A stretch of DNA of 64,000 nucleotides, taken from Taxillus chinensis (lineage: Eukaryota; Streptophyta; Magnoliopsida; Santalales; Loranthaceae). Positions within the stretch are counted from its first letter, which is position 1. Every line of letters starts with the position of its first letter. Positions 49,104 through 61,100 of the stretch are shown here, piece after piece. The notes under the pieces were generated by a model that saw only the letters and a program-made list of their open reading frames with translations, was not told where the DNA came from and did not search any database. Where the stretch lies: the NCBI GenBank assembly GCA_023512835.1, contig CM042088.1, forward strand, positions 45,462,771 through 45,526,770. Reading direction: 5' to 3'. Position numbers and translations under genes: made by a program.

Positions 49104-52100
49104 TTAAGGAGGTTCATTCTCAACGAGAGCATAGACCACTGCTGTTCTTGAAGGTGTATACACAAGGAACGAACGAGGCCTGTCGTCATACCACCCTTCC
49201 TGCATGTGCACCATTTGAGTATAAAGATTCATCAGCTTCCGATTAACATTGTTGTGATAAAAATAAAGGCCGCAGTAATTGACTAGCATAAACAAAAGTC
49301 CCTTAGATTGTCTCACCAAACTGAAGTACTCTGCATTATGATCAAGTCTACTGAACCCTCCAAAAAGCGGATCATCTGAATCCAAGACAACCTAGAATAG
49401 AAGGAATTGCCTTAATATAAACAAAACGAAAAGACAGACATAATGCACAGGAAGCACGAGGCATGTACTTAGAAGTGATCAAGCCGCCACAAGACATGAG
49501 TTATCATCAAAGTGGAATTGGAACAAAAGAGTTCCCTACAACTATATGTAATGCAAAATCAGTTTTGTTCACTACAACTGAACATGCTTCATATTTATTA
49601 ACCCTCGCGGCGACTTTCATCTGAGTAGGCGCCCATCTGAGCAAGATATTAACTCAATTTCACCAATTTTATCACAAGCCCAACAAAATACAACTTAAAA
49701 AAAATAAATAAGTCCAGGGCACCAGGGAGAAGTCCAAAACTGTTCACCTTTACATTATATCAGCACAACGAATCATAAAGAGCATGAACAGCAAAACTTT
49801 GAAAAAATTACAAACATAATCCACATATATATATATATATATCATCGTCAACTAGAAATTTCAGCTAAGTTTAAAAACTAGAGAAAACAAGAAATTTACG
49901 ATGTAGAGGTGATCAATTCATCATAATTTTCAAATACTTGTGAGATCCAGGCAGTAGGGATTATAATAAAAGAAAGAATAATATGGAAGCATGCAGAGGC
50001 TGTGCATTTTCTAAACACACCTTATACTTTCCCGATTTTAAGCATCCAATTTGGTAATCTGAGTAGCTGCTACTCCAGTGAAAATTGAAGACAAAAACGA
50101 GGTTCCCCCTCTCAAAGACAACAACCTTATCCTTTTCATCTTTCCTTGAAATAAATTGGTGTTCCGAAGTCATGAACTACATCAAAACAACCAGTTCAAG
50201 CATTCAATTAAGGATCAGTGCGGCAATACAGAGTTAGCTGCCTTCCTATGATGGAAAATTAATTAATTTCACCAAAAATACCACAGATAGTAAATGAAGA
50301 ATCTAATGTCATAAAAGAAAACGACTAATTGAATGCTAATTGAATGCCTTACCTTTTATTTATATACGTATTTTGATCAAATATGTATATATAAAAAACG
50401 ATATTTGAAGTTTTAACCGTGTATATTTGTTTTAACCGAGGCTGTGAGGCTGACAGCAGGCAACTAATTACCTGCAGTATAATTGGCAGCTGACTGAGGC
50501 AACCCAAGATCTCAACCCTTAAAGATTGTTTTATTTGTGAATTCTATAAAATATTTATTGATATTAAAAAAAAAAATATCATCAACACTTATACATACAC
50601 CATAGCTTTCCTCAAGATGCTGCATAGCCCGATCAAATTCTTGCAAACCACGATATCTTAGGTAATCTGCATCCCCCTGTGTACAGAAAATCATAATGGG
50701 TCACCAATAGCATACATCTTACAGAAAATAATCTATGCATAGATATTAGAAAACATGCACTAGGCAGTCATTAAACTAAAGGGTGCAGACCATGGACTGA
50801 AACTTTAATAGCTTGTTTGGTATACAGGAATCAAACCGGGAGAATGAAATTGGAATGAGATTGATATAGAAATCAGAATTGAATGGTTCATTACCTTTAT
50901 TACATTTGGTACGCAATTAATCAATTTACTTAAATACCCTTAATACATTGAAAAAGAAAATATTGGACTCTTCCATTCTAGTCATAATAATCAATTCATC
51001 TTCCATCCCTTGGCCAAGCCTCCCATCTCAGGCCGATGGAATCGGTTTTTTGTTTCCATTCAATGACTTTTGATAAAATGTTAAACCAAACCCTACAAAT
51101 TGTGATCAACTCATTCATACTTACCACCAATATCAATGACGACAAATTTCCACACCCAGTCAAACTAGTAGACCATTTTAGCCTCCATCAACATGGACTC
51201 CAACTCCTTCAAGATGCTCGTCGTCCATGCCGATCTCCTTGCAGGGGGAGTCAAGATGCCACACCTGAGCCTGGAGTTGGGTGGCACATTTGAACGAAAA
51301 GCAGTAACCAACCACACGACAGCTATAAGAGAGGATCAGGATCACAAACCGCCCAAACGTAGTAACCACACTCCATAAATCTGTAATTAACTATCTCTCC
51401 TAAATTCTCTCCTCCCCACCTGTCGGCAAAGTTCCGAGAAATCCTGCCAAGCTTGTGTAGCCTGCTGCTACCAGCGCTACAAGTGCGCCCCAAACTGCCC
51501 CCTCACCCCCTTTCCCCTCAAGGCCCACCAATAGTTTTTCAACGCTCACCGCTTCTTTGGCATCTCCAACGTCAAGAAAATCATCAAAAACCTCAACTCC
51601 GCTTGCATGGAGATCACAATGCGTTCCATCATCTTCCAGGCCCACACCCATGCCTCCAAACCCGTCAGCAACTGCTACTACGTCATCTATGACCCCCACC
51701 AACAGATCGCCACCGCCTCTTCTGAGCAGGACTTCATCCCCCACCAAATCTCCCTCTATAGCCAACAACAACAGGAGCAGGAGCAACAATAATAACAGAT
51801 GATGGTGGTGGTCCCTCAGCACCACCATGATGATGGTGGTCCCTTAGCACGATCACCATCGAGTGCGGCTGAGCTAATGTTTACTAACAAGCCTTTCACA
51901 AATTTAATCAAATCTTTACAAACCCACAAACCTCCACAATCCGAGATGCCACACCTAAGCGTGGAGTTTGTGGTTTTCAACATGAAGGGTGTCATTGCAG
52001 GGTAGCGTGCGAGGGGTGCCTTGCAGTGGCAGGGTGACAGGTAAGCAGATAATGAGGGGGCAACGCTAGAAGTCTATTCCCACAACAGTGGGAATGTTTT

Positions 52101-55100
52101 AAAACCTGATACGTTGGGGGAATCAATTTTAACCCGATAATCATTCATTCTCTCATTTTTTGGCCTACCAAATGAATTTCATTTAATTCGATTCTTACAT
52201 ATCAAACAAGTTATAAAGGCCTTAGCAAATATCTTTTCTTTTTTTCCCAACAAAGCTGCATGTGTACACACAGCCAGTCCCAAGTCCAGATGCAGGGGGT
52301 TGCAATAGGTTGACAGCAAGATTCATGTATCCCAACTAAAATCATTTTTCTTACTGCTCTATATAGCTGAACCTAAGTGTTGGAATAAAAGCTTAGTTGT
52401 CATTGCTGTTTTTTCAAAAGTAGAGGTTGTATATCACTCATATTTGGACTCAACTCTATATGCCAAAGATGTTTTATTTCTCATCATAAAACATCAACAC
52501 TCCCTTAAACAAGCCACATTAAAATGGAAACGGTATAATGAATAGTACAAAAATTTTATGCTCTACTAATTTTGAGTTTTTGGAAATCATTGGCCGACCA
52601 TGTCAGCTCTCTTGGTTCAATTTTAACTGCATTATAAATCATTCCAAAAACATTGCTGCACATATCTGAGCAATTATGAACCACAAAATAAATAAATGGT
52701 GTTTTCAAAATGAAAAAGAAAACATGATAGGATTGATCTTCCTTGACAAATGATAAAAGAGTTGGGCTTGCAAACATACCAGATCAAATCTCCGCCGACA
52801 CTTATCATAACTATAGTTGTTCCCAGGGAGTACTTTGCCATTAGGAAGTTGTTGCTCACCCCTTGGAAAATCTATCCACTCTGATCAAAAGAATAATAAA
52901 GGAATAGAGCCATGTGTTACTTATTGTAACCAAATTCATATCCAATTAAGTCAAAGATTAATTAAGTCATTCTTACCAGGATGCCCAAATTCATTACCCA
53001 TGAAATTCAAATATCCTTCTCCACCTAATCCCATGGTAATAAGTCTGATCATTTTGTGCAGTGCTATTCCACGATCTATGATAGGGGTTGATGGTCTGTC
53101 CAAAGCCATGAAATCATACATATCCTAGATAGGGATAGGAGCATATTAATATTGTTATCTGGAAGCCTGTCAACACATTTGCATAATTATAGAACTCACA
53201 TAAACACAGAACATTTACAAATTTATTTTCATACCAGAAATATATGATAAATCATTTAATAATAATTTTAAAAGGTCATATATTCATTTACCGGTGAGTA
53301 TGATATAAAAATCAACAATAAATTTTTTTATTTTGTCCAAAAATACTATAATGGAGCATAAATGTAACTTTATATTCATATAAAAAAAATGTGACAATGA
53401 CAACTGCAGCTGTAACTCTATTTATCAAATTGGAATGGATATAAAATGTTAGCAGGAAGAATTATATGTTATATAACCATAAAAGATACAAGTATAAAAT
53501 CTAAACCAAAAAATAATGACACATAGTTCCCAAATCCATGCATTGCACAAGTAAGATCCATAAATCATACAACCTTGTCCATTAACCAGAACGCAATAGT
53601 TTTGTCACCAACTAATGCTTGGTCATGACTCTCCGCATAAGCAACACATTTTTCCAGCCACCTTCTGTTGGTGAGTGTGTGAACAATGTCACCCATTTTC
53701 CAATCTTCATCCCTTTTCCTACGTAAAGCAGCAAGACCCAAAAATAAAAAAGTAACCAAAACTTGAAAGCCATATACAGTATAATTTCTTTATGAGAAAA
53801 ATTCATTTTGAGGAACCAAAAAAACTATACAGAGCATCCTTCTAAAGAAAAGAGCGCAAATCAAAAGAAACACATTAATAATTACAATATATTGCCACCT
53901 AATCCTACTATATAAGACCAAACCTCAATGATCCACAAAAATCAAACTAAATAAACAAGTATTATTGAAGATATTAGCATTGGCTTTTATGCCTCACATG
54001 ATATTTTTGGCCTAATAATCAAAAGGTACTATACTTGATGTCTAATATAAATTTTGAAAATTTATTTTGAATTGCACATTCCACCAGATGGCAAAGTAAA
54101 AACTAGTTGATCCAAAACAAAAATTAAGAGAATTCTTTTATTTAATCAAATTTATTTTTAACTTACACCTTCCATCAGAGGGTAAAGTAATAGCTAGTTG
54201 CTCTAAAACAAAATTTTTAAAAATTCCTCTAATGAATCAAATGCTAGCTATATATATATACCAAGAACATTGCAACAATAAAATGAAAAAACACAGAAAG
54301 GAGCAGCCGCATACTTGAGTAGCTCAATCCATTTATCAGCAATGGCCATATGCAGGCGATAATCAAATCCCACACCACCATCTTCAACAGGAATGCAAAA
54401 CGTAGGCATGCCACTAACCTATGGGGTGGGGGGTTGCATGTCAAGAAGAACATTAGTGAGCAACAGTCTAATTATACTTTTCACATGTTAGATATAACCC
54501 AAATATGAAGCCCCCGGCAAAAGTGTGCAAAAAAGCATGCATAATAGAGATTGCATGGCTTGTTAAGAGCATACATCTTCCCCGATGTTAACAGCCTGGC
54601 GGAATAGCCCATGGATGAGATCATTAACCAGCATCAGATAAACTATAGCATCTACATCAGTCGCGTATCCAAAATACTCATTGTAGTTTCCACTAAAGGC
54701 CACCTAACAAGAAACACGAGCAAACGTAAAGACACTTCATTAAAATAAGACAGAAAATATATTGGCAACACTTTAGAGCACGACACAATGAAAACAGCAC
54801 TCAACAAAACCAAACCATCAAATATTTCAACAAAAATCACCCACAATATTTATTTATTGGTGCCAGAACACTATCAATAACTGTTTCTGTTCATGACCTC
54901 TACAAATTTATAGCAGCCATCCTTTATGTGAAATATGTTGCCCTTTTATATTCAATAACTCAACAAAAAAGGCCATGATGCGTGCATTTGCACTGACTCA
55001 AAACAAACACGGTCACCTCCAATCCGTGATGAGTATACATCATTGAAGTCACACCATCAAATCTGAACCCATCAAATTTGTATTCTTCCAACCACCATCT

Positions 55101-58100
55101 TGCATTTGAAAGAAGGAATCTTAACACCTGACAAGTAAATGAGTTGATTCTCACAAAATAAAATAAAAAAGAACAATGCAAAATTTTATCAGGCTAGTGT
55201 TTGAAATTACACTACAAGCCACATACTTCCCAACTTCCATAATTAAAAAGGCGAGAATCCCACATCCAATGATAGCCCCTTGACCCAGAGTGGAAGTATT
55301 GACTGTCAGTTCCATCAAACATGTTGAGGCCATCTAAAACATTCTTGGATGCATGACTGGGTTGTGAAACATCATAAATAGGTTAGTAAGGTCAATAGTT
55401 CACACAGTTTTATTAAATAGCATGTAAGGTAACATCAACGCTTCTGAAAAATATGATCTCTCCATCCCAGAGAACAAATATTGAAGAAAACAAAACAGGC
55501 TTGTTGAAGTCAAAGTGACATTCCAGCAAAGATGAGGTGGTAATAAAATTACCACAATAAGCAAACTGAAAACTACAGTTTTTAAAATAATAGTAACCTA
55601 AAATTTCAGTTCCGTTAAATAGAGGGATAATAATTAGAGTGCATATGCATCTCCTATCAGAGTGCACAACATATCTATCTATAATAGAGACAATTATTGC
55701 AATATAGAGTACTGCCACAGTAACCTTATAATGTGAAAACTCTAGTAAATGTAGCAGTCTGAAGTTCCAAATATTACCAAAACTAAAAGTGCTACTACAA
55801 CCATAAGGAAGACTTTGAATATTACCTATGCACTATATCCATGAGAACAAGCAGACCAAGTTCATGAGCTTTATCTATCAGAGACTTGAGGTCATCGGGA
55901 GTCCCACAACGGCTGCTAGGTGCAAAAAAATTTGTGACATGATACCTGTTATGCACAAATGTACTTCAATATATTGTGTGAAGAGGTAAAGAGCACCGAC
56001 TACCATCCACCAATACTGTTAAGCTAAAGCTCCAAGGAAGAATACTGCCCTGCACCATCTAGAAGGTTACAAAATAAACAAATAAAATATGGGAAATTCA
56101 TGTACATGCCAAAAAGAAATTACCCAAAGCTAGCATAATATGAATGCTCCTGAATAGCCATTATCTGAACAGCATTGTATCCTAGTGCTTTTATGCGAGG
56201 GAGAACTTCATCTCTAAAGCTAGTGTATGTGTTGATTGTTGGTTTCTGCATGTCAATGTAGTTGCATAAGTTCAATATCACATGTTGAAAAGAAAGATAT
56301 GCTCTCTCAATGGCTAAGTTTATCCGTGTTTGTTGTGATTTGAAACGATACAGGAGGTGAATTCACCACGGATAGAGGGAAAGAATATTTCATTTTTCCA
56401 ATACATTTCAAGCCAACGTGATAAGATGCATCTGCCAGACCAATGTCAACCGGAAATCAAATGTTGAAAATCCTCGAGCATAAAAAGAAAAAGAAAAAAG
56501 AGCAACAGAATCCATGAGTATAAACCCATAATGGAAAAGAGAGAAGAGTATTCATACCGTACTACTCATCCCGACATGTGATTCATATATCCTAAGTGAT
56601 TTTGGTTTCTTTGGCTGAGGATGCTGAAATACATGCTTCTCCTATTAAGAAATTATTAAAAAAACTCATTAGCTTACAAATCAAACATTTCAAAACAGAA
56701 AACTAGTTGATTTCCCAAATATGATAATCATGAAACAATACAAGATTATGGTCCTTTCTATCAGTAGCACTGGCAAATACTGACCACTTCTTTGTTAAGT
56801 CTTGTTACAAATAAAATTATTATTTGTAATAGCTACTACAAATAGTATTGCTAAGTCTTGTTGATATTGAACATCTTAGTGTTCATATTCGCAATTTAAT
56901 AAAATAATAATAAAGAAGAGAAAATTTTGCAAAGGAATACCTCTTCAGGCGGATCATAATATATACCATTGTATGGAATCTCACCCGGTGCTTGTACAGA
57001 GAACTTGATCCAAGCAGGAATTGAATCCTTTATTCCAGATGGAGTATCCATGCGGATCTAAAAATACATTATCAGAAAATACAAAATTAAAGCAAGTCTG
57101 ATTCTAGTTAACAGTGTCTCACTGTAATCTATACTTCATCCAGAAAGTGTTTTATACCTTCACTCGAGAACCATGAGGGATTGGCGGTGAACCATCAGAA
57201 TTGTTTGGCAAAAAGATCTCCCAAACACCAAAATCGTTCTATCATATGTAAACAATGTTAAAATTAAAGCACTAAATCATATACAGATATTCATTTTCAG
57301 AGTAAACATGAATAAACCAAACAGCATGAAAAAGAAAGAAAGCTGTAATTGCACATCCTTGCACATCATATATTAGTAGTTGCATGACAGGCCTATAATC
57401 AGACCTATTAGGTGCTTAATCACTACTGAAACATAATTGATTTGCAGTTATCTTAGATTGGCCATTAAGACAGTTCGATATAAAGAATGTTTTCTTCATT
57501 GTGATTTGATGAAAGAGGTGTATATGAATCCTCTTCCAGATTTTACACCAAACAAAACAAAGGTATGAAACTAAAAAGGATATTATATGGTTTAAAACAA
57601 TCACCAAAAGCTTGATTTGGTCAATTAAGCTACTTAATGTAGACATATGGTTTCATGCAGGCTTTGATTGATCAAACTGATTTATAAAAGAAATAATGAT
57701 AATGGCCCTGTTTGGTTGAACATAATTGTTTTAAAAATTGTATATTCAAATGAATTTTCATCCCTCATAAATACTTTTAAATTTATTAGACCCACAAGTC
57801 ATCATATCAAACGGGCCCAATACTTCCTACGCATTGAAGGATCCAGGAAATTTTTTCTCTCTCAACAAATATATGTTTTAGACTTCCTAGCTAAAACTGA
57901 TACCTCACATATGGTCTATCAATCATGATCAAATTCCAACAAATAGTGAAAGATATTAAAGGTTAATAGAAAAATTAATCTATCTAACTCATACTAGGCC
58001 TAACATATCATATGCAATTACTGTTTTAAGTATCATATATAAATTAAGTGATCAACACATGGGTGATATGAATCACACTCTTAACATATTTAAAATCCTC

Positions 58101-61100
58101 TCTAGGAAAAAAAATTATGTTTCAAGCATACACACTTAGATATTGACTTTATTGGATCCAAATTGTACAAGAAGCCTACTTTCGAGTATGTGTCATTGTA
58201 AGCGATAATTTGGTGATTTGAAAGAGTAAGAAACATAATATTTCTTTTTTTAGTGTAAAAACTAAATATCATGTTCTTTATTATGCTACTATAGATGTAG
58301 TCTTTACGAGATCACCCTTGAAAGTTGATGTTTTTTTGTAATAATACAAATATCATCAAAATAACTAATAATTCAATATAATATGATCGAACCAAATATA
58401 TTGAGCTTGCCAGGAATTACATCAATGATAATTTAAATTCCGATGTAGAGATTCCCTACATTAAGAGAGCGGATTAACTCGCTAATATGATTTGAAACAT
58501 AGACACTCATGTAGTTACGGGTGTTTCTTTCCATACATCTTTGTTCACATTAGACACGTGATATCTTTACAAGAACTGAAATAAATTATAAATGAGAAAG
58601 AAATATTATTTCCTTACTTTTTTTCTGCTCAGAATAAAAAAAATTAGTACCAAATGGATTTTTAAAATTATGTTGGTTTTGAAAAAAATACATTTTTAAA
58701 AAAAGAATCAAATAAGCCTTTAGCACTTTAAACAACAGAATTAAAATTTCCTTTCATTTTAGTGAGAATTCCTTTCCACAAGTAATTCTATTTCCTTCCT
58801 ACAAATTCCATTCCAGGAAACGAAACATTACCTAAGTTGTATCTTACTTGGAATAATTTGAAATAGAAATTTAGTCAATGAAGGACCACATAGATTCATT
58901 TAGACAACTAGAATATAGTTCAGTGTGCAATTTTCTGAATTAAAATATTTGAGCCTAATTGGTTTTGTTTTCAAAACAGTAACCAAACATTACATCTTTC
59001 AGGATGGTCAGAATACTTCAAATGGAACTGCATTAATGAAAATTATTGCAGTTTAGCAAGTCCAATGGATAGGAACTACATGGCCGGTAGAATAATATTC
59101 ATATATTAGATTGAGCACTAACAGGAAAATTAGAATATTTCATACTTTATGAGTACTCATTTGGATGGCTAGGGCAATCTCATAGTGCCTACAGAGGCTG
59201 CTTAGAATTAACATAACATTTTTGATAGTGCTACACATACAATGGAGATTTTGGTTCATTTAAGGAAGAACTAGACCAAGAGGACACAAAATCCCCTAGA
59301 CAAGGGGGAGAAAGCTACAAAATATTTAAAAGAGCAAATCAATGTGTCAACTTTATCAAAAAAAATTATAGAATGACAACGTTATTTTCCAACAAAGCAA
59401 TGTTCACATTATAAACACTTAAAAACCTACATACATATTGTGAGCATAGAAAATAAGTTCATTTAGAAAATTAAGAAATCTAAGAAAATAAACAATACCC
59501 GGGTCATAATATCAGCATTAGGATTCCAACAGTTAAAGTCTCCAATCAACGCTGCTGACTGAAAACACAATAATGAAAGCTAATTAAATAGAGAAAGCAA
59601 AAGCATTGCAATTTCTTAATAAATCAGTGACTAATCCTAGGGGAAAAAGGCACAGATTAACAATAATTATAAGATTATCATATTCTATGCTTTCGAAGTA
59701 CTGTTAGAAAAATAATAGCCTCAAATTTCATAAAAATTAAGTTCGAAGAACCCCAACCAAGGCTCACAGATTGGAAGAATCACTTTGTGTGTGGGTGTGT
59801 GCACATGAGAGAGTGAGAGAGTGAGTGAGAGAGAGAGAGAGAGAGAGACCTTAGCTCCGGGAGCCCACTCCCTATAAGTAATACCTGTATCGCTGCAAAA
59901 CCCAGTAGAAATTAATCATTATAAATTGCAAGGTCTTAATTGGCACTGGAAATATTTCACAATGCATTAAACAATGAAAACTTCAGTCAGAAATGTTGTA
60001 AGCAAATGTTTCCATGTTTTAGCCTTAAGGTGCAATTTCTCATGAGAATTTAAAGATATTATTGGAAACCAGCTAACCAGAATGAGCCCATAGAACATTA
60101 ACCACGGGTTCAGAAGCCAAAAGTGCAGAAAATGTAACATAAAAGGGATTTTTCGTATACGGAACTGAAACCATGGTTCTAGATTCAAATCCAAAAAATT
60201 GCGAGTATGCACAATCTGGAAGTTGGGAAGACCACGGGTTCTACTAAACAATAATACTAACAAGGAGGTACTATACTCATTAAACCCATTGTATGCACAA
60301 TCTGGAAGTTGGGAAGACCTGGCCCTAAAATGCCCCCAAAACATCCCAAAATAATGCATGTATCAAACCCAGAGCAGTACCTGCGTATGAAACCAAGCTT
60401 CTCATAGCCACGAGAAAATTTCTCCAAACCACCCTCATATTTGTCAATTGCTTCACGCATTTTCAAGTATTGTCCATAACTACAATTAGAAAGATATGCT
60501 ATCGTAATTAATCCCTGACCACCACATTATGCATGAGCAAATGCTAAAAGGTCAACATTAAAAAAATCTTGAAACATGAATAATAAATAAAATAACTAGC
60601 AACATTAGGAATATAAAAGTGCCAAAGAATACTAGTAGAAGTGGAAGAACAATCACACTGATAGAAATCACATTTACTCTAAATGATTCAAAGAATACTA
60701 GCTGTCAAAAAATAATGAAAATCAGAAAAACTATAAAAACCAACATATTGGCAATTGCAACAAACTCTTCACAACCATGGCTCAAATAACGTCAAATTTT
60801 TACTTTACGGACTGTTCCTTAGAATTTTGGATGCATGTAATTAATATTTTATTTTCAAAAACAAAATAAGAAAGAAAACAGCAGCTTTCTTTTGCCATAT
60901 AAGCTTGAACTACATGACAAATGGAGCAAATCAATCATCTTTAGGGAGAAGTGACAAAGGGAAAGTCGTTACTCTGTTGCTTTTTCACTTTTGGGAGAGA
61001 TACAGTTTTCGAGTTTAAAAAAAAAAAAGCAAATCCTCACTATTCAAAGTATTCACCTAATTTCTACTGAATTCAAAACCCAAAAAGAAAAAGTTCAAAT

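Noticed and set aside
51400..51828. 142-residue minus-strand open frame in the LBD element
   Set aside because: Low-complexity antisense of the LOB pseudogene (Leu run opposite Gln codons); the plus strand has the family motifs.
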